Below are positions 1 to 11,300 of a stretch of DNA of 15,840 nt, piece after piece; the stretch's first letter is position 1; every line of letters begins with the position of its first letter. Position numbers and translations under genes: made by a program. Below the pieces are notes generated by a model that was not told the origin of the DNA, made no database searches, and saw only the letters and a list, made by a program, of their open reading frames with translations. This stretch comes from Conidiobolus incongruus B7586 (Eukaryota; Entomophthoromycota; Entomophthoromycetes; Entomophthorales; Conidiobolaceae): contig JNEM01012687.1 in NCBI GenBank assembly GCA_000697335.1, positions 1-15,840 of the forward strand, written 5' to 3'.

Positions 1-2240
1 TTATATATTATATTATATTATCTTAATAATATAATAAAGGATAGGTTATAATTCAAAGATATATATTACTTTTAGGTATAAATTATTTTTTATAAATAAG
101 GGAAATAATATCAAATTATAAACACCATTAACCAAGATATATTAAATTAATATTATTTGTTAAAAAAATAATTCTGATTATGATATTATAGCTAATTAAA
201 TTAAATAAATTAAAAATAATAAAATAATAATCATAAAATTACTTTTTTAATTTTTTACTTTTATTATAATTAAATATCTATCAAATAAACTGAAAAATAC
301 TTTTAAAATAACTATTTGGTTTATAATTGAAAAAACTTTAAAAATTGATTCATATATTATAAAATAAAATTAATTTTTTAAATATAAAAAGGTAATTAAT
401 TCTTTTGTATAAAAAACTAATAGTGTTAGAAAAACATAAGATATATATTTTATTTTATTCTATGAATAAATTTAAAGTTTATAATTTTAAAATTTATCTC
501 AATTATAATTAAATATTGAATATTTTCATTATAAAAAATAAAATATGCTTAAATATATATTTTTAATATTAAATAATATACTATAGTTATAAAGTATGGT
601 TTAAGTTGATAGGATTAAGCTTTGAATATATTATAATTAAACATATAGATATTATGATATTAAACCAATTTTTATAGGCTAAGATGTATATTAATATATA
701 ATACTTTTTTCAAAAATATTTTTTCAAATTTAATATTAAATCGGATTATATCTGAATGAAAAAACATATATGGAATTTTTTATTTATCATAATTTAAAAA
801 AAATTTTCTAAATAGATTTAAATATTAAAAAAATTTTGTTCGATTATTTTTCATTAAGTAAATTATTTTAAAGCTATAAAGGAGACTCTTTAAATCTGCC
901 AAAATTTAAAAGAATAATATTAATAATTAATTTTCCAATTATTAAAACTATAAAATATTATATTAAATAGCGATTCCTAAATAAAGAACATATTAATTTG
1001 ATATTAATAATATAAATATATATTTATTTATTCTTTAGTTCAATCTTGGTTTAATTTTAAAATAATGAAATAAATTTCTTCAAACTTGACTAAAAACTTA
1101 AATAACTGTATCTTTAGTTAAATAAAGTTAACTAAATTATATTAAAAATCAATGCTTTTATAATAAGAGATAAAAATTAATAGATTATAAACCGTTTTAT
1201 AATATTTTTAATTAAAATATAATTCAAATATTAGGTAAAATTATAACAATAATAATATATTCAAATAAACCAATATTTAATATATAAGCAAATATCAAAT
1301 ATAATAAAATATTATAATTATTTATGATAGTTTTAATTAAGTCCTAGAAAATATCAAATAATAAAGAGACTTATATTATTTTCTTAAATAATTTTTTTAA
1401 TTATGGTTTTAAATTTAATCTGAAAGTATCCATAATTATATATTATAATAAAAAAATATATGACTAAAGCTATAAAAGACTGATTATGAAAAAAGTTGGG
1501 AAAAGTTATTATATTTAGTTTATTAATGAAATTACAACTTATATGATTATAATTATTTTGGGAAATTAAAAAATTTGTTAATATAAAAGAATATATTTTA
1601 TATAAATTTGAATTTTGAAATATCAAATTTGAATATTTAATGAACAGTTTTTGAGCTATTAAAAGATTGTTATAAATATAAAAAAAGGTGTTAATTATAA
1701 AGAAAAATAAGTTTTATAATATATATTAAAAATCTTTACTCAAATATAATATCAAAAAATATTATTATTTAAAATTGAGAGCAATACTTTTATTTATTAA
1801 AACAAATTAAATTCAATATATCATCTTATATAATACAATATAATATATTTCTCTTCAGAATTTATTTAATTGTAATATCTTTAATATTATATTATACGTT
1901 ATTAGTAATTTTAATAAAATTCATATGCTGGAAAATAAAGTAATTTCATAGTTATTTTAGTATATTATTCTGAAATGATATTTTGCCCAATTTTGGTAAT
2001 AATAATATGAGAATTTCATTAATTATCTTGAGTTATAAATTAATATAAATATATTTAGTTTGTCTTTTAATATGTATATTTATATATTGCCTTTCATCTT
2101 TTGGCCTTAAACAAATGCAATTGAGTTTTGCAATCAAGTTGATATGAATATCTAACTCGTCTCTATCAAAAATTCCACTCCTTATTTATCACTTAACATT
2201 TGGCTATATTAATTTCTCAATATCTTAATTATCCACACTT
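1..2240. other. Very AT-rich gene-free stretch
   Basis: About 12-15% G+C by eye, made of short A/T runs. No frame looks coding: the one open frame of about 80 codons (1384-1626, minus) is Phe/Ile/Asn/Tyr/Lys-rich, as chance translation of AT-rich DNA would be, and has no recognisable domain. I see no tRNA, tandem array or terminal repeat. Composition rises only after about 2100, where the next coding-like island begins. Confidence 0.7.
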
Positions 2241-2264
2241 ATTAGATTGTTTTTAACTATTCTG

Positions 2265-2938
2265 ATGGTTAAAGAAACTACCGTTTACCAATTCCACCTA
2301 GCTCTCTCCACAGAGACATCTTATCCTATCACTGACGATATAACCGCCATAATTAGGACAATAAAGCTTATAAAACAAATTTCTATTTATCTTCCTTTTC
2401 AATCACTTCCAATTATCCTTGTCCCTGTCAAATTATACCTAATAGATCCACCTCTATCTCGGTCAGAATTGTACCGTCATGACTCTAACCCACTTCCTAC
2501 ATATTATATTGTTTACACTTACACTCTATTGCGAGAGTATATTTGTCAACCATATGAACCACAAGCATATCTTAACTTACCTGAATTCAAAGGTGATTTC
2601 AATTATCAACTTATCTATATGTTTTATAATTATACCACCACTCGCCTACCCCAAGCTAAAAACTAAGGATCCTTGATATTCTGCCTTGGGTTTGTCTTGA
2701 ATATCACTCTGATCCAGCTGCTTCAGAGTTGGAGTCCCATCATTATCCCGCAACTCCTATATTGGAGTCCTATCTCTATCCCGTAACTCCCGGACCAATT
2801 TTTCTAAAGTTAGGTTCACATACCTTTCTAGGAGCTTGAGAATTAGGCACTTATCCCAACTTTAACTCTTTTTTGGATATATATCCAGTACCCGAGGCCC
2901 ATGACATTCCAATCTATTACAAGCAGAGCATATTCTGA
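2265..2938 (+). pseudogene. Unrecognised Pro/Tyr-rich coding-like relic
   Basis: This GC-richer island reads like protein on the plus strand but not in one uninterrupted frame. A first frame is open from ATG 2265 to a TAA at 2664-2666 (133 codons, rich in Tyr, Pro, Leu, Thr). A second frame is open from 2660 to a TGA at 2840-2842, and the same frame continues with protein-like composition to a TGA at 2936-2938. The second frame carries an 11-residue repeat (see 2696-2794), which supports past coding. I do not recognise a family. It may be a decayed gene, or a gene with small introns: a possible 49-nt GTAA...CTAG intron lies at 2783-2831 but does not give an obviously better product. The minus strand is stop-rich. 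The coding claim rests on composition and the codon-multiple repeat only. Confidence 0.35.
2696..2794 (+). repeat. Three tandem 33-bp units (11 codons each)
   Basis: Units at 2696-2728, 2729-2761 and 2762-2794 translate in the same frame as LEYHSDPAASE, LESHHYPATPI and LESYLYPVTPG. The last two are clearly alike at DNA level (both start TTGGAGTCC and contain TATCCCG); the first is a more diverged match (LE..H..PA). The period is an exact multiple of three and the conserved positions are Leu, Glu, His/Tyr and Pro. Confidence 0.6.
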
Positions 2939-3776
2939 TATTTCAGTATATTTCGAGTCAATATTGCCTATTGTCAAAATAAATATTTATTAATTTTTTA
3001 TTATTATGGTTGAAAAATTTACCAATTGAATTCATGATAAAAGTTGATATTTAAAAATATATTTACTAATGAGTAAATTTCCATATATATAGTCCATAAT
3101 GTGATTAGTTGCATTTAAATAATTGATGGTAAATTACATATATAATATATAATAACCTGATCGTTATTTAAATATCACATTTTTTATACCAATGATGAAA
3201 TTCAAATAATGAAAGCCACAATTACTATTAATTTATTTTTTCAATTTTATTTAATTAAACAGAATTTTGATTTTTCAAATCACAGTCACCACCTGAGAGT
3301 TTAAAATAATTCGTTAAATTATAAAATGCTTTTCAATTCATATAAATAATTTATATTGTGAGTAATTTCTTTACAATGTTTCATTATCTTAATATCAAAT
3401 TTCTAATCATATACATTTCAAATTTGGATATTTCTAATAATATAACAATTGGGTTACAATATTCAATTTTGACCAAATATTAGATATTCGATTACACTAT
3501 ATCTTGAATAGATTTTAGATAAACACAACTAAATATTCGGTCAAGTAAAATATCTATCCAAATTGAACCTAGTTTAAAACTTAGAAGAAATGATTCACAA
3601 TATTTCATCATTACGACCTAAATCGACCAAAATTCAGGTCTGATTATTGATTCTAATATTTAAGTGATTAAAAATTTCAAATTTGCAACTTTTGGAATGA
3701 ATCAAAAGGGTTAGAAAATGGTTAAGGAAATCAATACTGACAAGATTGCTTGAGTGAGGAGATGACACCTTAATAG
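2939..3776. other. AT-rich intergenic stretch
   Basis: No open frame of note, no RNA gene and no clear repeat on either strand. The last 100 bases become more mixed in composition and probably hold upstream promoter sequence of the gene starting at 3863. Confidence 0.6.
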
Positions 3777-3783
3777 TATAAAT
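3777..3783 (+). promoter_or_regulatory. Candidate TATA box
   Basis: TATAAAT lies 80 nt upstream of the ATG at 3863, in a locally GC-richer context. It is followed by a pyrimidine/purine mix that would suit a transcription start about 30 nt later. In such AT-rich DNA a TATA match alone is weak, but its position fits the ORF and the downstream AATAAA. Confidence 0.4.
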
Positions 3784-3862
3784 GTGAGCTTGAAGAAAGC
3801 CTCAGTTCAGTATCAAATTAATTGTAATATTTTTGATATTATAATTGAATATTTTCGACAGC

Positions 3863-4450
3863 ATGCAACAATTCGCCACCCTCTTCATCATCATTGCCTC
3901 CATCTCTGCCACTCCTCAATTTTATGCTATTACTCCTGCCAGCTATAGCCTCACTGCAACCGCCACTCCAGTCCACAGTGCCGCTCGATAGGACAGCACT
4001 GTTCAATCTGATTACTTCTCTAGATCTACCTCCACCATTAATACCGAAGTTAATACTGAAACTGCCAGCTATTTTGGCCAAGAAATCACTAAATATGGAT
4101 CAGCAGGTACTAACTATAATGACCAGGCTGCTACTTCTAACATTGTTGGAGGATCTCGAACTCAATATAGCTCATCTATCAATTCTCCATCTTACCATGA
4201 CTATAACTCATATGATCCAAGTAGCTATGCCCAACCATCCATAGTTGGAGGATCAATCACTAACTTCTTCAACTCAGCTGCTACTGGAGGCAATGTTGTT
4301 GGAGGATTCACTACCCAAGGAGTATCCGGTACCTCATACGCCAACGATCAAGTCTCCATTGGTGGTAGCACTACCACTACCAATGCTAGTAACTCTGCTA
4401 CATACTCTGTTGACTCCAACCGATTGATTCCCTCCTCTTTCTACGTTTAA
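3863..4450 (+). pseudogene. Secreted Ser/Thr/Tyr/Asn-rich protein, frame interrupted by one TAG
   Basis: One frame runs 195 codons from ATG 3863 to TAA 4448-4450 with a single in-frame TAG (codon 43, 3989-3991). The first 16-18 residues form a classic signal peptide: MQQFATLF, an Ile-rich core, then a small-residue cleavage region. The rest is low-complexity Ser, Thr, Tyr, Asn and Gly, with a recurring V-G-G-S/F unit encoded GTT GGA GGA at 4145, 4244 and 4298. That composition suits a secreted wall, coat or matrix protein; no enzymatic domain is visible and the family is unknown. After the TAG there are 152 open codons without Met, so a downstream restart is not available. No GT-AG intron of the 45-50 nt class removes the stop in frame. 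A recent nonsense mutation, a sequencing error or read-through are all possible; I infer a young pseudogene or null allele. Overlapping frames (3894-4244 plus, 3839-4081 minus) are shadows. Confidence 0.6.
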
Positions 4451-4466
4451 CTTTTTTAAATCTTGT

Positions 4467-4472
4467 AATAAA
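4467..4472 (+). terminator. Polyadenylation signal AATAAA
   Basis: AATAAA lies 17 nt after the TAA of the secreted-protein frame and is followed by a T-rich run. The spacing is typical of a eukaryotic 3' end and supports a real transcription unit here. Confidence 0.45.
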
Positions 4473-5614
4473 ATTTTATTTTTCAGATCACTTTAAAAAA
4501 AATTTCAAAATATAATTTTATAATCAAATTAATAATATTCAGAATTTCCTAATAATTTAGGTTTGAACTTGTAAACCTGCATCGAATTTGATATCATTGC
4601 AAAATTAAATTTATAGATTTGAAAATTCAATTAATCTTTGTCATTCATAAATAAAAAATATTAATCAACTCTCTCAAATTACAATTAGTGATTTCCATTT
4701 TTTCTTAGTATTACATTTGTAACAATTCACGAGTTTATTAAATATTTATATGAAATTATTAATATTAATTTTACTTTTATTACATCACATTAATCAATAT
4801 TTGAACTTTAAAAATATATATTATAAATTGATAATGTATCTTACATATTGAATTGGTAATATGATTAAAGATGTTTATTATTACGAATGAACCTCTGGAT
4901 TTAATATTATTAATTCAATTATGATTGTCCATAGAATTGAAAGATTGAAAGATTGTTAAATTAATATTTGAAATCAATTTCATTTTGTTCATTAGTTAAT
5001 TAAATCATCATCAAGATAAAAAATACTTTCCATCGTATAAATTTTTGAATATTTTTCAATCAATATCAATTCAAAAATCAAGATAAATATTTTATTAGTT
5101 AATTCTGAGTTTGATTATCTTGGTAATATAATCATTATATACCAAGAAATAATTTAAATCAAATTGAAAATAAAACTGCATGAATTTGAGACCAATTATC
5201 TTAAACTTTGTAAAATTTGTCAATTATTACACTTAATTGATATAAATCCATTCTTACAAGGATTATTTCAAAATTTTTATACATTCTATTAATATATAGT
5301 CAATCAGTTAAAATATGAATGAAGAACATTATCCTTGAATTGAATTTAAAATAAAATATATTAAATTTTAAATACTAATAAATTCTGAAATTAGATGAAA
5401 TAATTAATGATTAAGATTATCAAGAAAATATTTCATACTGTTCCACCCTAAATAAATAAAATTTAAAAATTGATTAGAACTAAGTATACTATTGAGAATC
5501 TAGCTGATAATGGTGATAATATAGATTTCAATATAATCCCAATCTCAAAAGGTCATAAACTAATCTACCTTCCAACTTCAGCTTCCTCCTACGACTCATT
5601 TGAATATTAGTATA
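4473..5614. other. AT-rich intergenic stretch between convergent units
   Basis: It separates the + strand secreted-protein unit from the - strand deoxyhypusine synthase and should hold both 3' ends. No frame, RNA gene or repeat stands out. A slightly GC-richer patch at about 5500-5600 has only a 23-codon minus-strand frame with many basic residues and nothing around it to support a gene. Confidence 0.6.
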
Positions 5615-5620
5615 TTTATT
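5615..5620 (-). terminator. Candidate polyadenylation signal for deoxyhypusine synthase
   Basis: AATAAA on the minus strand, 75 nt after the TAG stop of the synthase. It is the first exact match downstream, but exact matches are common by chance in DNA this AT-rich. Confidence 0.3.
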
Positions 5621-5695
5621 TTAAATAAAAAATGGCAAAAAACACATTATAAAGTAATTAAATAGTATTAATTAAATGGAATAATCTATAATTGT

Positions 5696-7066
5696 CTATT
5701 TTTGAGATCTGGCAAAGGTTTGACTCACCAAAAGTGGAAAAACGAGTGTGGCGTCAGCGTACAACTATATCAAATTAGTAAAATCTTATATTTTTCAAGT
5801 GATAATGTTACCTTGACATAAGTTCCGTCCATTTTGATCTTACCCCAAGAGATAGCTTCTTCGGGACGGGCTCCTGCGTCAGAGCCGTCAAATTCTTGTC
5901 CGGTGTTGATATATACGGCGAAATCGGCTCCATTACGCTAAATTTGGAATTAATTGGATGATAAAATGATAATAAATTGGATATTACCATGAGATTGGCA
6001 TTACAAATATGATGCTTGACAATACCACCACCCAAAATGATCATACCGGTCTTCTTGGCGTGGACTGCCGAGTCATTGATGGATCGAATGTCACTAACGA
6101 TATCGACGATGAGACCAGGATTGCGGTAGTTGTGGAAGTAAATCATATCACCGAGGGAGCCATCAGTAAGTGCGGGACAGTACACAGGAATATCATTCTA
6201 GTTGGAATTAGTTGAAGTTGGACATAAATTAGTGATAAAACTACCTTGTAGGCCCAGTAGTACACACTATCCTCATTGTTGATTTCTTTGCCGAGACGAT
6301 GAATAATTTTGGATGGAGTCCAATTTACACCCTAACACCGATCAATAATCAAACACACTAAACTCTTAAAAAATTACCTGTTCCTTCTGCTCCTTCAACA
6401 TCTGATCTAAAATAGGGAAGATCCACTCCTCAAATTTACAGTAGTTATTATTGGGGACCAATAAATTACCAATTCTGTTGAGTCCCTTCTTTCTCAAGCT
6501 CACACCATCCAAATGGAAATCCCCTAGGAAAGTATCGCCCAAGCATTTGATGAAATCTTCTTCTACACCTCCAGCAGTGGTGACAATCACATCGACCTAT
6601 GCCAATTAATACACAATCATAATTGTGATACTTATAATTACCATTTTATTTTTAACTAAATATTTAAAAGTATCTCTTAATCCCGAACTAATCAAATTAC
6701 TAGTGTATCCTAAAAATATTTTACACTTGGTGTTTTTCCTGAGTTCGGGATCTTTGTAATAATCACTCTCATCTTCTTGAACTGGTTCATCACTCAATCT
6801 CCAAGTTCTCTACAAAATCATTAATTTCGATTTTATGGTGTAATTTTACTAGCTACCATCATGTTTATGATATTAATAGCTCTTCCAAAGTTTGTAGCTT
6901 GAAATCCTGTAGTGAAGTAGGATTCTAATAATTTGTCATAGTTCACTGGTCCTTCATCGAAATTATACCCACTAACTGGAATACTGTCACTGGGCATAGG
7001 TTCGGATTTTAGGAGGACCGCTTCGGTAGCTCCGTTTACATTGAATTGAGGAGATTGTTGTGTCAT
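5696..7066 (-). CDS. Deoxyhypusine synthase (seven exons)
   Basis: Transfers the aminobutyl group of spermidine to one lysine of eIF5A, the NAD-dependent first step of hypusine formation in the cytosol. Exons (minus strand): 7066-6857, 6809-6642, 6596-6378, 6331-6245, 6197-5988, 5937-5812 and 5764-5696, joining to 362 aa, the usual family length (human about 369). All joins fall between codons, and all six introns are GT-AG and 45-50 nt long. Family landmarks are present in order: [77 protein letters not shown] and [16 protein letters not shown]. The catalytic lysine of SWGK is about residue 331. Introns start GTARYN and end in TAG, with a TTAAT/CTAAT-like branch site roughly 10-15 nt before the AG. 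The last exon ends [16 protein letters not shown], slightly shorter than in many homologues. The ATG at 7066 is the first Met. The protein looks complete and functional. Confidence 0.96.
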
Positions 7067-8285
7067 TTATTATTTTTTTATTCAAATGTTTATTTAATTT
7101 GTATTGATTTAAATAATATTATATATATGTATGTGAATTTTTTGGATTGATTCGAATTGATTTCAATTATTGAATTGGTTCAAAATTACAAATTATGGGA
7201 TCGAGCCATGAAACACTCAAATCAATAACTTGAACGTGGTTTTGCACATTAAATTTCCTGTTCTATGAATATCAAATTATTGCATTTATTGTTATGCAAA
7301 ATTCATTAATTTAATATTATAAAGGTTGATATTAATAATATTACATATACTCAAATACAATTATTAAAACTCTATATACTAAGAAATGTTCAATATTTAA
7401 TAATTCCAATACATAATTTTTCAATAATCTTGTTGCTATTTTTAACAAAAATTTAAACTCAATATAACTTAATGATTTTATTGTATTTGATTCCATTAAT
7501 TTTTGAATTTATTTTCAATTACTCTTTACAAATCAAAAAATAATAATATAATATGCTTGAAATATATTATTAGCTAAATGAAGTCTTATGGGATTGGATA
7601 TAGTTAAATTTCTACTATGCTTCTTTAACACTCGAAAATGTTCAATAGATTTCAAGTGTTGATACAATTTACATTTGTTTTATTCCATTCACCAAAATTT
7701 TAAATTTATATTTTGTTGAAATACTTTTACTGGAATTTTTATACTAAAATGGTTTAAAACCTTTTCGAATATTAATTCAATATTCATAATATAATTTTTA
7801 TAATGAATTTAATTTTAATAATAATTAATATTTATATACAAATTTACATCCTGTGTTTTTTAGATTTATAATTAATATATGAACTTTAAAATATGTTTTG
7901 GGCTATATATATTTGTAATAAATTATGAATTATCGTTTCTATTGAATATATAATAATAAAAATAATTAATATTAATTTTTTTGAATTTCCATCAACGTTG
8001 ACACAAAATTTGGTCAAAAATTTGCATTGATTTCTTGATTAATTTTGCAAAAAACCTTGAGTGTAAATTTAATTTGTAATCCATTGGCAAGAATTGGAAT
8101 ATTTTCTTAAATTAATAAATAAAAACCTGATTTAATTGTTTAAAACACTATTATTTGAAGTATGAGTTTTATTCGTTGAATTTAAAATAGTGTAAAACTT
8201 TATCGATGGTTATATTATTTATGAAGTAATATTAAATATTGAACCAATTTAAAAAACATTCATTCAATTCCATCACTTAGTCATT
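7067..8285. other. AT-rich intergenic stretch upstream of deoxyhypusine synthase
   Basis: It lies between the synthase start and the 3' end of the transporter, both on the minus strand, and must contain the synthase promoter. No frame, RNA gene or clear promoter motif stands out above the AT background; one small hairpin is listed separately. Confidence 0.6.
7627..7660 (-). repeat. Small inverted repeat
   Basis: AACACTCGAAA (7627-7637) faces TTTCAAGTGTT (7650-7660) across a 12-nt loop. Ten of 11 positions pair, and in a minus-strand transcript the remaining one would be a G-U wobble. It lies about 560 nt upstream of the synthase start. No known function; it may be chance. Confidence 0.35.
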
Positions 8286-8312
8286 CTAATACTGTTCTTG
8301 AATCATACTGTA
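8286..8312 (-). other. In-frame remnant of the transporter C-terminus beyond its TAA
   Basis: Directly after the TAA of the transporter, the same frame continues Y-S-M-I-Q-E-Q-Y and then TAG (8286-8288). Full P-glycoproteins end NBD2 with a segment like G-I-Y-F-S-M-V-x-x-Q, and NBD1 of this protein ends GYYANLVQIQ. The eight codons fit that slot and the TAA sits where a Tyr is expected, so a TAY-to-TAA change is the simplest reading. Confidence 0.65.
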
Positions 8313-11300
8313 TTAGATATCTTGAAGTATCAACTCCTCACGATTGCCCCTCTCGACGATGTAACCATTCTTGAAAACACAAATAACATCGGCACGCTTA
8401 ATGGTTGACAAACGATGAGCAACTGCAATGGTAGTACGTCCATCTGAGGCGTTGTCAAGTGCTTCCTGCACCATTTTTTCACTTTGGGCATCCAAAGCAC
8501 TAGTTGCTTCATCGAGGAGTAATAATTTAGGATTCCTGACGAGAGCTCTAGCAATTGCAATACGCTGTTTTTGACCTCCGGATAGTTGACTGCCCATTGC
8601 ACCGACATTGGTATAGTAGCCATTGGGCAATTTCGAGATAAAATCGTGGATGTTAGCAAGTTTACAAGCTTCAATAATTTGTTCATCTGTGGGTGCGGGT
8701 CCTTCGGAACGAGCTCCCCATGCGATATTTTCGCGAATGGTTAAATTGTAGAGAGATGGTTCTTGACTTACCACGGCAATTTGATCGCGGAGTTGGGTGA
8801 TAGGAAGATCTTCAATGGCAATACCATCAATGGTAACGGATCCAGATGCAATGTCATAAAAGCGTTGTAAAATACCGAGGGTTGTGCTCTTACCACATCC
8901 ACTAGCGCCTACAAGTGCAATGAACTGACCTGGTTTGGCTTCCAAATCAATACCACGAAGAACTTTGATATGGGGACGAGTGGGATAGTGGAATTGAACA
9001 TTGTTGAACTTAATATAGCCATTAATTACTATCGACTTATTACCTGTTTCTGGTTTGGATTTTATGAGAGGAATACGTTCAGCAAGGTCAAAAACACGAT
9101 TAGCTGCTGTTTTGGCTTTAGAAATATCTGGAATGTAGACGAAAAGACGACTACAGCCACCGGTACCAGTAATAATCACATTAAACACTGTAAACATCTG
9201 TTCCAAAGTATACTCTCCAGTGTAGAAGAGAATAGAGCCATAATAGAAGACTAAAGCAGATGTCAAATAAATCAAACTAGTAGCACTAGAAAAGATGATA
9301 GTAGTGACCCAAGTCTTACGTTCATTCACTTCGAAAGTATTGTTTAATTGTGTCATGTACTTGTCCATGACTTTCTCTTCTATTGTCAAAGCTGCAACAG
9401 TTTTAATAGCGCCAACAGCTTCGCAAGCAATTTCAGCGGATTTAGCATATGCTTGTTCCGTATCGGACTCGAAACTAAAGTGGGCCTTTTCGTGAAGATA
9501 GCCAGTCAACATCAACACAGGCAATGTAGCACAAGCAACTAATCCCAATTTCCAACCATAGCAGAGTGCCATTATAATACCAACGATTAAATTCAAAAAT
9601 ACTTTGAAAATAACACCCAAGGTAATACCCGTTATAGAATGAATATTTTGAGCGTCCGTACTTAACAGGGATGTCAAAGCGCCAGTAGAGTTTTCCGACT
9701 TGTCGAACCATCCCATTTCCTGCTTCAAAACGGATCTGTATGCCAAATGACGCACTTGAGTCGTCAACATTTCCGATGATTTGCCCAAACCCCCCTCCTG
9801 GAAGAAGCACCCGATACCAGCTGCGATACCGAGGACAATCCCGATGATGGCATAGAATTCGGTGCCTCGTAACAGTTCATCACCGGATTGCCCCAGTACG
9901 TTCATCAATTTGGCTAACACCATTTCGAAGATGATGGGCATAATACCGATGGTAGCACATCCCAGTAACATTCCGAGGTAGTAAACGCGTGCAGGTTTAT
10001 TCAGTGCGATGAGTTTGGCTGCTAATTTAAAGGTCGATCTGGGTTTGGATGATACTTCGGTGGTAGAAACTTGTTGGTGGGTGTTATGTAATGAATGAGT
10101 GCTACGATTAACGAATTCCATCGACATACGAGTGATCAATGTTCCAGGCACCTGATTAAGTCCGAGATGAGGTTGAGGAACTGGATTTTGTGCAGGTTCT
10201 TGAGTTTCAGAGGTGATTTCAGTATGGACTTGTTGTTGATCGGATTCTGCTAAACTTTGAATCTGGACCAAATTGGCATAGTAGCCATTTTCAAGAGTCA
10301 TTAACTCTTGATGGGTTCCCATTTCAATGATCTTGCCTTCATTCATGACCACAATTACGTCAGCATTCTTTATTGTAGCCAAACGATGAGCAATCACTAT
10401 GGTGGTTCTGTCCTTCGAAGCTCTATCCAAAGCAAGTTGAACATGGGATTCCGACTTGGAATCCAAAGCACTAGTGGCTTCATCTAACAACAATATGGGA
10501 GGATCCTTGACAATTGCTCTAGCAATTGCAATTCTTTGCTTTTGGCCACCAGAAAGTAAGAAACCTCGTTCACCAACCTCAGTCTGATAGCCATTGGGCA
10601 AGCTGGAAATAAAATCATGTGCATTAGCTATCTTACAAGCTTCAACAATTGCTTCCATTTGTATTTCAGGGGACTCATGTTCCAGCTTTGTTCCAGCAAA
10701 ACCAGCGGCAATATTCTCAGCAATGGTGCCGATGAAAAGGGTAGGCTCCTGGCTGACCAAGCCAAACTGACGTCTCAGCCACTTGATATTGAAATCAGAA
10801 ATTGAAATACCATCTAATTCGATTTGACCTTGTTTCGGATTGTAGAACCTCTCCAATAATTGGATAATTGTGGATTTCCCAGATCCACTGCTTCCCACGA
10901 GTGCCACAGTGGTAAAGGGATTCACTTCAAGGTTAAAATTCTTCAGTACTTGAACGTCCTTTCTTGATGGGTAACTGAATGTCACATTCTTGAACTCGAT
11001 CCTGCCACTCACTTTCTCAGGAATGATGCCTTCATCGTCTTTGGAATGGATGTCGGGCTTTCTGTCTATGATTTCGAAGAGTTTGTTACTAGTTGATAGG
11101 GCTAGTGTGATCGCTTGCAAGTTGGGACCGATACTTGCGAATGCGTTAGCGCCCAAGAAAATTGTATTGATGACCACTACAATATTACCTGGGGTGGCCA
11201 AATTCCAGAACAAAAGTTTTCCGGAGTAGTAAAAACCTAAAGCATAACTGAAGAACACGAACAAGGAAATAATACCGAGACCGATGGCGAAGGAAGCAGC

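Noticed and set aside
1384-1626. 80-codon minus-strand frame
   Set aside because: Phe/Ile/Asn/Tyr/Lys-rich composition expected of AT-rich DNA, no start context, no domain, no neighbouring signals.
3989-3991. Reassigned TAG (sense codon) as explanation of the interrupted secreted protein
   Set aside because: The synthase ends in TAG at a sensible place and the 1268-codon transporter contains no in-frame TAG, so a genome-wide reassignment is unlikely. Local read-through is not excluded.
3971-4023. A 53-nt GT...AG segment that would remove the TAG at 3989
   Set aside because: The 5' site (GTCCAC) does not fit the GTARYN pattern of the synthase introns, and removing 53 nt shifts the frame into an early stop.
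3839-4244. Long frames overlapping the secreted-protein unit (Gly/Ser-rich on minus, Leu/Pro-rich on plus)
   Set aside because: They are shadows of the codon-biased plus-strand frame starting at 3863, which alone has ATG, signal peptide, repeats in phase and a poly(A) signal at the right distance.
5520-5605. Small minus-strand frame of 23 codons with an Arg/Lys-rich start
   Set aside because: Too short, no splice-linked continuation recognised, lies in the expected 3' region of the synthase.
8970-9254. 94-codon plus-strand frame, repeated exactly at 15551-15835 on the minus strand
   Set aside because: Two identical 'genes' look striking, but both are antisense shadows of the duplicated transporter tract.
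9475-9810. 111-codon minus-strand frame inside the transporter
   Set aside because: Shadow frame overlapping the TMD2 coding sequence; no independent signal.
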